Assembly: GCA_001038565.1 (NCBI GenBank)
Contig: LFJO01000005.1
Location: forward strand, 282,764-346,763
DNA length: 64,000 bases
From: Alkalihalobacillus pseudalcaliphilus
GTDB lineage: Bacteria > Bacillota > Bacilli > Bacillales > Bacillaceae_D
Direction: 5' to 3'
Below, in pieces: positions 50,438 to 59,138 of this stretch. The notes under the pieces are model-generated. The model made no database searches, had not been told where the DNA came from, and worked only from the letters and a program-made list of their open reading frames with translations. The position numbers and the translations under genes were made by a program. How positions within the stretch are numbered: position 1 is the first letter of the stretch; each line of letters begins with the position of its first letter.

Positions 50438-51524
50438 ATGTACGTGCCTCTTTTTTAAAACGAATCATCAAATCTCGTAAGGCGATACACGCTTCGAGTG
50501 GAACAGCATTGTAAATGGAAGCACGACAACCACCTACAGAACGATGACCTTGCAATCCGATAAAACCTTGTTCCTCGGCAACCTGGAGAAACTGCTTGTT
50601 CAGTTCCTCCGTTTGCAAATTGAAGGTAATATTCATTAAAGAGCGGCTATCATTTGTTGCATGTCCTAAATAGAAACCATCACTTTCATCTATTACTTCA
50701 TAAATGATTTGAGCCTTCTCTTCGTTTCTTTGTGCTATTGATGAAGTACCGCCACATTCTTTTACCCAGGTTAAAACTTGATTTAACATGTAGATAGAAA
50801 AGGTTGGTGGTGTATTGTATAAAGAACTTGCTTGAATATGAGTTTGATACTGAAGTATAGTTGGTATTTTTGAAACATCTTTCTGAAGGATGTCTTTTTT
50901 TATAATAACGACTGTGACTCCAGAAGGGCCTAAGTTTTTCTGAGCACCTGCATAAATGAGACCGAATTTGGTTATATCAATTGGTTTGGAAAGAATATCA
51001 CTCGACATATCTGCAATTAATGGAGCATGTGTGATGGTGGGAAATTGCTGATATTGAGTGCCATAGATTGTATTATTGGATGTAATGTGAAAATAGGCAT
51101 CCTTTTCATTTGTCGCAAAAGAAGGTATGGTTGGGATTGAGCGATATCCTTCCTCTTTGCTAGATGCAACGATTTTTGTTTTACCAATGAGACTGGCTTC
51201 TTTATAGGCTTTTTCTGACCAAGAACCTGTTAATAGATAATTTCCGACTTTCTCCTCTTCTAGGAGATTCATCGCAAGCATAGTAAATTGCAGGCTCGCC
51301 CCACCTTGCAGAAATAAGACTTCATATTGATCAGGAATTTGGAGCAGCTCTTTGAGGAGCTGTATCGCTTGATAATGAACTTCCTCGTAAGGTTTACTTC
51401 TGTGACTGATTTCCATGACAGACATACCTGTTTTTTGAAAATTAATTAGTTCTGATTGTGCTCTTTCTAAGGCGGTCTTTGGTAATGCAGATGGACCTGC
51501 ATTAAAGTTATAAATTTGGTTCAT
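50424..51524 (-). CDS. serC: Phosphoserine aminotransferase
   Basis: A 366-residue class V aminotransferase that makes 3-phosphoserine for serine synthesis. The N-terminal YNFNAGPSALP, SVMEISHRSKPYEEV, FLQGGASLQFTMLAMNLL, the PLP-lysine motif IYAGAQKNLGPSGVTVVII, and the C-terminal GHRSVGGCRASIYNAVPLE are diagnostic. The in-frame GTG at 51533 lies in the ribosome region; GGGAGTGGAGAGG and the family N-terminus point to ATG at 51524. Confidence 0.96.
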   Translation of the reverse strand: MNQIYNFNAGPSALPKTALERAQSELINFQKTGMSVMEISHRSKPYEEVHYQAIQLLKELLQIPDQYEVLFLQGGASLQFTMLAMNLLEEEKVGNYLLTGSWSEKAYKEASLIGKTKIVASSKEEGYRSIPTIPSFATNEKDAYFHITSNNTIYGTQYQQFPTITHAPLIADMSSDILSKPIDITKFGLIYAGAQKNLGPSGVTVVIIKKDILQKDVSKIPTILQYQTHIQASSLYNTPPTFSIYMLNQVLTWVKECGGTSSIAQRNEEKAQIIYEVIDESDGFYLGHATNDSRSLMNITFNLQTEELNKQFLQVAEEQGFIGLQGHRSVGGCRASIYNAVPLEACIALRDLMIRFKKEARTSTSL

Positions 51525-51703
51525 CCTCTCCACTCCCTTGTTAAAATAACTCCTCTTCTGTTTGTATAAGAGGGAATACTATTAGATTACGCATATCGTA
51601 CCATACTTCTTTTGAAAATAATTGTGTTTTTTTGTTATTTTCAGAATTTAATTCACTTGATATAATGGGAGTAACTGGTAGTGTTGTGAAGGGAGAAAGG
51701 GTA

Positions 51704-52165
51704 ATGGAAATTATTAAGGTGGATAAAGAGGCTGCTCACTTTCGGGATGCGGTCAAGAAATATTGGCAGGTATGGGGTGACGAAGATAACTATACCTTTT
51801 ACGAAGACTGTATGAAGCACTCTCATGAAACAAAAGATGGAATTCCGAGCTTTTATATAGGAACTGATCAAGGTCAAATTGTTGCCACATTTGCTTTGAT
51901 TCGAAATGACCTCAATAGTAGACAGGATCTATTCCCTTGGCTTGCTTGTTTATATGTCGATGAGAATTATCGCGGCAGTCGAGTGGGGTTTCAGCTCCTG
52001 GACTATGCACGCCGTGTTGCTGGGCAATTGGGCCATGAAACACTTTTTTTAACCACTGATTTGGACGGTTATTATGAAAAGGATGGTTGGGAAAATATCG
52101 GTAAAGCTTTTGGTGTAGGTGGTGGCTCTATTAAAGTATACGCTAAAGGAACAATGTTAGATTAG
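51704..52165 (+). CDS. GNAT-family N-acetyltransferase
   Basis: A 153-residue acetyltransferase. LACLYVDENYRGSRVGFQLL carries the acetyl-CoA pyrophosphate loop (R-G-x-x-x-G type), and TDLDGYYEKDGWENIGKAFG is the usual C-terminal Tyr-Gly-Trp part. The substrate is unknown. An open frame reaches back to 51632, but GAAGGGAGAAAGG supports ATG at 51704. It converges on hit. Confidence 0.85.
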   Translation: MEIIKVDKEAAHFRDAVKKYWQVWGDEDNYTFYEDCMKHSHETKDGIPSFYIGTDQGQIVATFALIRNDLNSRQDLFPWLACLYVDENYRGSRVGFQLLDYARRVAGQLGHETLFLTTDLDGYYEKDGWENIGKAFGVGGGSIKVYAKGTMLD

Positions 52166-52169
52166 ATGG

Positions 52170-52208
52170 AAAAAAGCTAAGCCTAACAATAGGGGGCTTA
52201 GCTTTTTT
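52170..52208. terminator. Bidirectional terminator between the GNAT gene and hit
   Basis: AAAAAGCTAAGCC pairs with GGCTTAGCTTTTTT around an eleven-base loop. Confidence 0.85.
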
Positions 52209-52213
52209 GACAT

Positions 52214-52642
52214 TTACATATAAGAGGCAATGGCATCGGACATTTTTTTCAAATCCTCACTGCTATATTCCGAACCGTGCTCTTTCCAAACGGCTCCGAA
52301 TCCGTCGCCTTTACCGTAACGAGGTAAGAGGTGAAGGTGATAATGGAAAACGGTTTGACCAGCTAAATCTCCATTATTATTAACAATATTGAGACCCTCT
52401 AGTTTAAATGTTTTCTTAAGGGCATTTGCGATTTTAGGTACTGTTTGAAACAGCTTACTAGAAACATCGGGCGTAAGTTCGAAAACATCCTTTTGGTGAG
52501 CTTTTGGGATTACTAAGGTGTGACCTTCTGTTACTTGGCTAATATCAATAAAAGCTAAAACATCCTCATCTTCGTAAACCGTTGCAGAAGGAATTTCTTT
52601 GTTTATAATTTTACAGAAAATACAATTTGGATCATGTGCCAT
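52214..52642 (-). CDS. hit: HIT-family nucleotide hydrolase
   Basis: A 142-residue histidine-triad protein of the HinT branch: CIFCKIINKEIPSATVYEDE with a zinc-type Cys pair, VIPKAHQKDVFEL, and the triad VFHYHLHLLPR. It hydrolyses adenosine phosphoramidates or related nucleotides. AGGAAGGATAG precedes the ATG. The gene is divergent from ecsABC, as in B. subtilis, but 1.1 kb of repeats separates them here. Confidence 0.94.
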   Translation of the reverse strand: MAHDPNCIFCKIINKEIPSATVYEDEDVLAFIDISQVTEGHTLVIPKAHQKDVFELTPDVSSKLFQTVPKIANALKKTFKLEGLNIVNNNGDLAGQTVFHYHLHLLPRYGKGDGFGAVWKEHGSEYSSEDLKKMSDAIASYM

Positions 52643-52734
52643 ACTATCCTTCCTTTCTATACTTACAGTTTTATATATTAACTATAAACGAGTTTTTTGA
52701 TTGTTTGCAAGTAATCAGAGAAGTTGAATAAACG

Positions 52735-53637
52735 TTCATGTAGGTAATGCTAGATTATGTATGTGATTTAGTTATGGAGTGGAAAGGGGACCGATGTGGA
52801 GCAAATGGAGATGCCAATGCGGAGCAAATGAAAATACGCAGCAATGAAGTCAAAAAAGAGCCAACAATACGGCGTAAGTGAATAAGAGAGTCAATTTGAT
52901 ATCAAAAAAGCCCGTATTCAACACGGACATTTATCCATCCTGATTTTAGCTTTTGACTTCAATAATGTTCATTTAGTTTACTTTTTAACTGTTGGCATTT
53001 CGTTCAATTTGGTTTCGTTCTTTTTCAATTAAAAAAATGTAAGATTGGTTTGTGAACTTGAGAATGAGCAATAACCCAGCGGAGCATGATTTTCGATAGC
53101 AGTAAGCAAAGCTCCGCATATGGGCATCAGCAGTAAATTTTATATAAAACTCCTAAGATGACGCCTGCTTCACTTCGCCATCAACAAAAATGAAAGTGGT
53201 TTTTAGCTCTTTGACTGTGGTATTTCAATTAATAAGAGAAGTGGGTGAGTAACGTCACGATAAGAACCCAACGTGTCCATTATTCAAAGGAAGAGGAAGA
53301 GTAAAGTCGTGAAAAGGCCAGAACGTGACAGTTACTCGTGGCCAGAGGAAGAGTAAAGTCACGAAAAGGCCCAAACATGACAGTTGTTTTTTTGATTAAT
53401 TTGATTTTGTTCTTTTTCATTTTAAAAGAATGGTGTTAGATTGTGTTGTGAACTTGATAATTAGCAGTAACCCAGCGGGCGAGTCATCCGGAGGCTCTCG
53501 CGGGACGTAGTGGAGGGCTGAAATCCACTGGCAAAGTCAGTTAGTTCTGCACCACCCCGCAGGACATGGAGCCTGATTTTCTTTAGCGATGAGTAGAACT
53601 CCACATACCAGCATTAAGCAACTTTCATATAAAAGTT
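52735..53637. repeat. Large modular intergenic repeat, locus 9
   Basis: Parts seen, in order: degenerate GGAGCAAATG repeats (52796-52850); the GCGGAGCATGATTTTCGATA...GCTCCGC hairpin (about 53079-53120); the TGCTTCACTTCGCCATCAAC end with ATGAAAGTGG; and three GTCACG...CGTGAC hairpin units (53250-53390). The first unit, GTGAGTAACGTCACGATA joined to AGAACCCAACGTGTCC, is the uninterrupted form of the site that holds an array at 45.1 kb. A second hairpin module follows (ATGGAGCCTGATTTTC...AACTCCACAT), then the end GCAACTTTCATATAAAAG. No gene is seen in the 1.1 kb. Confidence 0.7.
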
Positions 53638-53772
53638 AAAGTTAATTGGATAAAATATGTAGAAGTGCTAAACTATTGATTAAGAAATGGTTGAAGATTT
53701 GAAGGTCAATCACATGATATCAGAGAATTACTTATATGGCATATTTGTTCATCAATGACTAGGGGGTAAATC

Positions 53773-54516
53773 ATGAGCGAAGTTTTGAAGATACAACAAT
53801 TAACAGGGGGATATCACCCAAAAAGACCGGTGCTTCATAATGTGAACTTTGAAGTGAATAAAGGGGAAATTGTTGCCTTAATTGGATTAAATGGTGCGGG
53901 CAAGAGTACGACGATTAAGCATATTTTAGGTCTACTAGATGCAACGAGTGGATCGGTGACTATCAATGAATTATCTTTTCAAGCGAATAAAAATGATTAT
54001 AGACAATCCTACGCATATATTCCTGAAACACCCATTTTATATGATGAGCTTACTTTATGGGAACATCTTGAATTAACTTCATTAGCTTATGGAATTGAGG
54101 GGAATGTTTTTAAAGAACGTGCTGAAAAGCTGTTAAAAGAATTTAGAATGACGAAAATGAAAAAATGGTTCCCAAGTCATTTTTCTAAAGGGATGAGGCA
54201 AAAAGTAATGATTATGAGTGCTTTTTTGACAGACCCTCCTGTTTATATCGTGGACGAGCCTATTGTTGGCTTAGATCCTGTAGGAATTCAATCCTTCTTA
54301 GATTTAATTTCTAGTGCCAAAAATCAGGGAGCTGCAGTATTAATGTCCACACATATTCTTGCCACTGCTGAGCGTTACTGTGATCGCTTTGTTGTTTTAC
54401 ATCAGGGAGAGGTCGTGTTGACGGGAACCTTAGAAGAAATGAGAAGTGAACTTGGCAAACCTCAAGCAACGTTAGATGAAATATATCTTGAAATGACAAA
54501 GGATGAACAGTCATGA
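53773..54516 (+). CDS. ecsA: ABC transporter ATPase EcsA
   Basis: A 247-residue ATPase. Walker A is GLNGAGKSTT, the signature is FSKGMRQK (a known variant form), Walker B is VYIVDEPIVGLD, and the H loop is STHILATAERYCD. EcsA with EcsB supports secretion, competence and intramembrane proteolysis in B. subtilis. It overlaps ecsB by four bases. AGGGGGTAAATC precedes the ATG; the 1.1 kb repeat block lies directly upstream, so its promoter may fall in or after the repeat. Confidence 0.95.
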   Translation: MSEVLKIQQLTGGYHPKRPVLHNVNFEVNKGEIVALIGLNGAGKSTTIKHILGLLDATSGSVTINELSFQANKNDYRQSYAYIPETPILYDELTLWEHLELTSLAYGIEGNVFKERAEKLLKEFRMTKMKKWFPSHFSKGMRQKVMIMSAFLTDPPVYIVDEPIVGLDPVGIQSFLDLISSAKNQGAAVLMSTHILATAERYCDRFVVLHQGEVVLTGTLEEMRSELGKPQATLDEIYLEMTKDEQS

Positions 54517-55733
54517 GAGATGGAATGAGCTTATGGAAAGGCAGAGTACAAGGCTTTTGGACTGAAGCCATGCGCTATATTCGGCTAATAGCTAACAGTG
54601 GTTTCCTTTTTACAATTTATATCTTACTTTTAATTGGAAGCTCTTATTATAGCCAAGTCTTACAGCAGTTACCGGAAAACTTTCCGACATTAACGATATT
54701 TGTTGTGGTTTTTTCATTATTATTAACAAGAAGCCGTGTGAGGACTTTTCTTAAATATCCTGATATTGTCTTTCTTTTACCATATGAATCAAAACTAGAC
54801 CGCTATTTTAGAGCTTCACGGCTTTATTCTTTTGCTTGGCATGTGTTCTATATATTTGCTGTTTTTGTTGTCCTTTCACCACTTTTTCAATTGAGGTTAG
54901 GGGAGGAAGCAGGAGCATTCTTTTATGTGTTCTTCCTTTTGATAGTAAGTAAATTTTGGAATATACAAGGCTTTTGGTCTGAACAGCGTCTTGCAACAGC
55001 AGGAGAGAGATGGAGCCATGCCTTCTTGCGCTTATGCATTAATTTAGTATTTACATACCTTGTTTTTTCAGGAGCACCACTTGCTTACATGCTCGGTTTA
55101 TTTGTTTTAATGGCAGTTATCTGGTTCTTCTATTATCAAGGGTTAGAGAAAAAACTAACCTTAAAGTGGGACCACTTAATTGATTTAGATGAAAGAATGG
55201 TGATGACCTTTTATCGAATTGCAAATGCGTTCGCTGATGTTCCGAAGCTGCGAGACAAGGTGAAGGAAAGACGTTATTTGAACTCAATCATCACCTATTT
55301 AGTGGGGAGAAATCGAACCGTGTATACGTATTTATTTGCCCGTTCGTTTATTCGTGCGAATGATTACTTAGGTATTTACATTAGACTCGTTCTAATTGCG
55401 ACCTTGTTTATATACGGTTTCCAAATCAATTGGGTGCAAGCTGTTCTACTTTTATTATTTATGCATATGGTGATGATGCAACTATCAACACTATGGTTTC
55501 ATTATGATACGAATATGTGGGTTGATTTATATCCTTTAAAGGATGAAGAGAAAAAAGCAGCTTTAACACAAATTAGTTTTCGGTTAATGTTATTAATGAC
55601 GTTCTTTCTATTTGCGGTCTTACTTGTGGCGGCAGAGGTTTTGGTAGCTGTATTATTGCTACTAATTGGTTTAGTTTTTAGCTATGTAGGTAGTCATTAT
55701 ATTATTCACCGTCGCAAGCGTAGAAAAGTGTAA
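54513..55733 (+). CDS. ecsB: ABC transporter membrane protein EcsB
   Basis: A 406-residue polytopic membrane protein with about eight to ten helices, the EcsB membrane partner of EcsA. It has LLLTRSRVRTFLKYPDIVFL and LPYESKLDRYFRASRLYSF in the N-terminal half, and HYDTNMWVDLYPLKDEEKKA near the C-terminus. The ATG overlaps the ecsA stop; ecsC follows after 13 bases. Confidence 0.93.
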   Translation: MRDGMSLWKGRVQGFWTEAMRYIRLIANSGFLFTIYILLLIGSSYYSQVLQQLPENFPTLTIFVVVFSLLLTRSRVRTFLKYPDIVFLLPYESKLDRYFRASRLYSFAWHVFYIFAVFVVLSPLFQLRLGEEAGAFFYVFFLLIVSKFWNIQGFWSEQRLATAGERWSHAFLRLCINLVFTYLVFSGAPLAYMLGLFVLMAVIWFFYYQGLEKKLTLKWDHLIDLDERMVMTFYRIANAFADVPKLRDKVKERRYLNSIITYLVGRNRTVYTYLFARSFIRANDYLGIYIRLVLIATLFIYGFQINWVQAVLLLLFMHMVMMQLSTLWFHYDTNMWVDLYPLKDEEKKAALTQISFRLMLLMTFFLFAVLLVAAEVLVAVLLLLIGLVFSYVGSHYIIHRRKRRKV

Positions 55734-55746
55734 GGGAAGGTGAGTT

Positions 55747-56475
55747 ATGGTATACGATGATGTAGCGAGTGAAGAACTGGCACGTTGGAGAAGGAAGGTT
55801 AGAAAAAATCCTTCCATGACAAGTAAGTTGACAAAGCAGTGGCAAAATAAATTCAATGGGATAATCCCTGAAAAAGTCCATACAGTTGTGACGACTAGTA
55901 TTAAAAATATGGTGCAAGCAACGATTTATGGAACAGAAGTAACAAGTAAGCATCAACCTCTTGAAGCTCTCACATTTCAAGAACAGGAAGAAAAAGCAAA
56001 GGCTTTAATTGAACGCTATAAAAAAACCGCCGCTTTAGAAGGAGCGGGTACGGGATTTGGTGGAATCTTGTTAGGTATGGCCGATTTCCCTTTGCTGTTA
56101 AGCATTAAAATGAAATTCCTTCATGACATGGCCACCGTATATGGCTATGATGTTCGTGATTATCGGGAAAGATTGTTTTTATTAATGATTTTTCAATTAA
56201 CTTTTTCGAGTGGTGAAAAACGACAAGCGATGTTAACGAAGGTGGAGACGTGGGAAAAAGATCGCCTTCTATTACCGGATGAGGATAAGTATGTTGAACA
56301 TATTGATTGGAAAGAGTTTCAACTATCCTATCGTGACTATATTGACATCCCGAAAATGTTACAGCTTATCCCAGGCTTTGGTGCGATTGTGGGAGCAACG
56401 ATTAACTACCATTTTCTAGACCTATTAGGGGAAGTCGCGATGAATTGCTATAGGATTAGAAGATTTGAAGGCTAA
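55747..56475 (+). CDS. ecsC: EcsC family protein
   Basis: A 242-residue EcsC protein. The conserved core AALEGAGTGFGGILLGMADF, PLLLSIKMKFLHDMATVYGY and the C-terminal PGFGAIVGATINYHFLDLLG are present. The exact role in the Ecs system is unknown. GGGAAGGTGAG precedes the ATG. Last gene of ecsABC; no strong terminator follows within 100 bases. Confidence 0.92.
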   Translation: MVYDDVASEELARWRRKVRKNPSMTSKLTKQWQNKFNGIIPEKVHTVVTTSIKNMVQATIYGTEVTSKHQPLEALTFQEQEEKAKALIERYKKTAALEGAGTGFGGILLGMADFPLLLSIKMKFLHDMATVYGYDVRDYRERLFLLMIFQLTFSSGEKRQAMLTKVETWEKDRLLLPDEDKYVEHIDWKEFQLSYRDYIDIPKMLQLIPGFGAIVGATINYHFLDLLGEVAMNCYRIRRFEG

Positions 56476-56614
56476 AATCTATCCATAACCCGCTAAAACA
56501 CCTTTCCATCAGCGGCTGCTGTGATATGTGCTGCATAGGCTGTTATTGGTAGTGGTGCTATGAATAATGCGGTAAAGTGTACGAATCAATTTTAAATATT
56601 GAATAGGTGATTTG

Positions 56615-56813
56615 ATGCACAAAATTTTGGCGATCTTGATTTTAGGAACCGGTTTAATTGGTAGTGTTTTAATGGCGTATGTCGTTCAGTTGTTTACCGC
56701 CGATAGGAAATATGTCGAAGATGGGTACGGCTGTATTAGCATTAGCTTTTGTTATAGTCGCTGTCTCAGCACTAGTATTACGTCAGCGAATAGATGAAAA
56801 AAGAGTGGTTTAA
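56615..56813 (+). pseudogene. Small two-helix membrane protein gene with an apparent frameshift
   Basis: From ATG 56615 (after ATAGGTGAT) the frame encodes one clean membrane helix (MHKILAILILGTGLIGSVLM...) and then loses hydrophobic pattern, ending at 56797. The +1 frame from 56721 encodes a second clean helix (GTAVLALAFVIVAVSALVL) and a basic tail to 56813, just before a terminator. A one-base indel near 56700-56720 would fuse them into a roughly 66-residue two-helix protein. This may be a true mutation, a sequencing error or two overlapping peptides. Confidence 0.5.
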
Positions 56814-56848
56814 AGGAATGGACAAACTTGTCTATTCCTTTTTTTTTA
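56811..56848 (+). terminator. Terminator after the ecsC region
   Basis: AAAGGAATGGACAA-ac-TTGTCTATTCCTTT followed by seven T. Confidence 0.85.
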
Positions 56849-56929
56849 TGAATTTGTTTTTTTGATTGTTGGCTCTTCTTTCATTTTAAATGAATCGTGT
56901 AAGAATGTTTCTGAGCTTTAGGATTAATA

Positions 56930-56995
56930 GTAAGCCAGAGGAACATAATTTTGGTAGCGACGAGTAGCGCTCCATGATCGCACTAACTATCATAA
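56930..56995. repeat. Modular intergenic repeat, locus 10 (short)
   Basis: GAGGAACATAATTTTGGTAG, CGACGAGTAGCGCTCCATGA and CGCACTAACTATCATAAAAA match the hairpin module and right end seen at 1.2 and 48.97 kb. The end is slightly decayed (ACTATCAT for ACTTTCAT). Confidence 0.65.
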
Positions 56996-57022
56996 AAAAA
57001 CCACCTGTGTAGGTAGCTTTTT
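56994..57022 (-). terminator. Terminator of ccdA
   Basis: ACCACCT-gtgt-AGGTAGCT with A and T runs on its two sides; on the minus strand it ends in seven T. Confidence 0.7.
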
Positions 57023-57030
57023 CGTCGTTA

Positions 57031-57744
57031 TTAAATTTTAAATGGCGTGAATTGTGATAAGAACATCGATAAGCGATAAAATTGCCCACTAACGAGTAAT
57101 AAACCTAATACAATCATAATTACACCACTAGCTTTTTGGATGCGTGGTAACCATTTGTGAAACTTACGAAGCTTATCAATCGACTTAGAATATAACAAAC
57201 CAACAAGTAGGAATGGTAAACCAAGTCCCATTGAATAAATGAATAAATAAAACATGGCCTGACTCACTTCCGCCATGGAAGCCATATAAAGAATCGCCGA
57301 TAAAATTAAGCCGATACAAGGAGTCCATGCCGCAGCAAATAATAACCCTAATAATAATGAGCCTGTAAAGCTTGATCCTTGCTTAGGTTTCTTGGCGATT
57401 CTTTTTTCGCTTAATAGCATTTGTAATGAAATAATCCCAATCATTTGTAATCCAAAAACAATGATAATGATACCACCGACTCGTTCAAATAATTGACGAT
57501 ATTCTAAGAATAAATTTCCGATAAATGTAGAGGAAGCCCCCATAAGTAAAAAAATCACCGTAAAGCCGGCGATAAAACCTAAACTTCTCGTCACAATTAA
57601 TTTGGTTGATGCATGAATTTTATTATCACTAATCGATGCCCCAGTTAATTGAGCTAAATAAGCAGGGATTAATGGGAAAATACAAGGTGAAAAAAAGGAA
57701 GCAAGTCCTGCTAAAAAAGCTAAACCGACCGTTACTTCAATCAT
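57031..57744 (-). CDS. ccdA: Cytochrome c biogenesis protein CcdA
   Basis: A 237-residue, six-helix thiol-disulfide transporter. The two redox Cys lie in LASFFSPCIFPLIPAYLAQL and FAAAWTPCIGLILSAILYM, the conserved SPC and TPC motifs. CcdA moves reducing power from cytosolic thioredoxin to outside thiol proteins for cytochrome c maturation and, in sporulating cells, spore cortex synthesis. GGAGGAAC precedes the ATG. Divergent from the lia operon. Confidence 0.94.
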   Translation of the reverse strand: MIEVTVGLAFLAGLASFFSPCIFPLIPAYLAQLTGASISDNKIHASTKLIVTRSLGFIAGFTVIFLLMGASSTFIGNLFLEYRQLFERVGGIIIIVFGLQMIGIISLQMLLSEKRIAKKPKQGSSFTGSLLLGLLFAAAWTPCIGLILSAILYMASMAEVSQAMFYLFIYSMGLGLPFLLVGLLYSKSIDKLRKFHKWLPRIQKASGVIMIVLGLLLVSGQFYRLSMFLSQFTPFKI

Positions 57745-57896
57745 TCAAGTTCCTCCTAAATATATATTTACAAATTATTAATATGTAGGTCATCCATTTT
57801 GTAGACATGGTTCGGTTCTATTATAGCCGACAGAGTTAATAAAACCAAAGTAAACTGTAAACATTCACGAAAAGATCACAGAAGTCTGAGAGAAAG

Positions 57897-57914
57897 ATCA
57901 GCCCTAAGGCTGAG
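57897..57914. promoter_or_regulatory. Inverted repeat upstream of liaI, candidate LiaR operator
   Basis: ATCAGCC-CTAA-GGCTGAG is a 7-4-7 imperfect inverted repeat about 80 bases before liaI, with a TAAAAT -10-like box at 57959. LiaR controls its own operon through an inverted repeat at a similar position in B. subtilis; that this is the operator is inferred. Confidence 0.45.
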
Positions 57915-57995
57915 TGAAAAACATGCTCGAGCTCGGCTTCAAATATTCTATTCTTGCTTAAAATAAGAGTAAGTTAAGAAAAGGAGGGGAGTTAC

Positions 57996-58397
57996 ATGAA
58001 TAAAGCAATCAAAATCGTTGGTGGCGGATTTCTCATTTTTATTGGTCTATCCGTAATTTTAGGTTTACTGGGCATTCATTTAGGAGGACTTCTAGGAGTG
58101 ATAATTGGTGCAGCCCTTCTCTACTGGGGTTACTCACGGTGGGAAGAAACCGGGCAGTGGAGCTTTAGTACCATTGTCATTATCGCACTCGGAGCACTCA
58201 TCTTATTTGGTGGGATTGGGGGATTATTCAGCTTATTACTCGGAGCGCTATTCCTTTATGGTGGTTATCGCTTAATTGTTTCTAAAAAAACCAATCCAGA
58301 TGTATTTGAATCAGACTTTAAAGAAGAAAGTAGCTTTAAGTCGAAACGAAAATATGATTCATTTGATGATGAGTTTGATCGTTTAATGAATAAATAA
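57996..58397 (+). CDS. liaI: LiaI-like membrane protein
   Basis: A 133-residue membrane protein with three to four short Gly-rich helices (VGGGFLIFIGLSVILGLLGI, LLGVIIGAALLYWGYSRW, GGIGGLFSLLLGALFLYGGY) and a charged C-terminal tail. LiaI anchors the PspA-like LiaH at the membrane. AAGGAGGGG precedes the ATG. First gene of liaIHGFSR; 35 bases separate it from liaH. Confidence 0.85.
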   Translation: MNKAIKIVGGGFLIFIGLSVILGLLGIHLGGLLGVIIGAALLYWGYSRWEETGQWSFSTIVIIALGALILFGGIGGLFSLLLGALFLYGGYRLIVSKKTNPDVFESDFKEESSFKSKRKYDSFDDEFDRLMNK

Positions 58398-58432
58398 AAC
58401 ATGAATAAAATAAAAAAATGGAGGTTTTACAA

Positions 58433-59077
58433 ATGGCATTTACACGTATTAAGAGATATCTTTTTGCAACCATTCATGAAGGTTTAGATAAAGTGGAGGA
58501 CCCAGTTATTATGGTGAAGCAATATTTACGTGAATTAAAGGAAGAAATTCAAAAAAAGGAAAAAGCAATTGATAAGCAAGAGCACATGCAATATACTTTG
58601 GAGCGAGATAAGCGTGAGGCAGAAGCCATTGTTGAAAAGCGCGACCATCAAGCTAAACAAGCCATTGATGCGAACGAAGAAGGCTTAGCCAAAAAGGCTT
58701 TATTAAGCAAACGTGAAGCCTATGAGGAAGTCATTCGTTATCAAGAATTGCTAGAGGCAAGCTCTGAACATATCGTAGAGCTCAAAAAAGGAATTGAGCT
58801 TTTACAAAAGAAGTATCAACAATTACGAGATAAAAGAATGGAGCTTGAGTTAAGGAAAGAAGCTACTTTAGCTAATCATGAGCTGAAGAAATCGATGCAA
58901 CGCCATTCTTATCGTAACCTTGAGAGAAGTTTTCATCATTTAGAAGATGAGCTTGATGAAAATGAGTGGAAGTGGAGAAGTAAACAAGAACAAATGGATG
59001 GACCTACTCACTTTGATGAGGAAATTGAGCACGAATATAAGCAATTAATAGAGGCAAAAAATCGTCAAGAGGTGTAA
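58433..59077 (+). CDS. liaH: PspA-family protein LiaH
   Basis: A 214-residue PspA/IM30 protein, helical and highly charged: an N-terminal amphipathic helix (MAFTRIKRYLFATIHEGLD), the VEDPVIMVKQYLRELKEEI motif, then long coiled coil. LiaH is the main stress effector of the Lia system and forms large rings at the membrane under bacitracin-type stress. An upstream frame start at 58418 is discarded because TGGAGG lies at about 58420, ahead of the ATG at 58433. Confidence 0.92.
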   Translation: MAFTRIKRYLFATIHEGLDKVEDPVIMVKQYLRELKEEIQKKEKAIDKQEHMQYTLERDKREAEAIVEKRDHQAKQAIDANEEGLAKKALLSKREAYEEVIRYQELLEASSEHIVELKKGIELLQKKYQQLRDKRMELELRKEATLANHELKKSMQRHSYRNLERSFHHLEDELDENEWKWRSKQEQMDGPTHFDEEIEHEYKQLIEAKNRQEV

Positions 59078-59138
59078 TATGGAGAAGTGGTAGAACTTGT
59101 TTCTACCACTTCATACTTGCTTATTTGGAGGGGCGCTT

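Noticed and set aside
56612-56797. Intact 61-codon gene after ecsC
   Set aside because: The second half lacks protein-like pattern, and the +1 frame holds a clean membrane helix, so it is recorded as an apparent frameshift instead.
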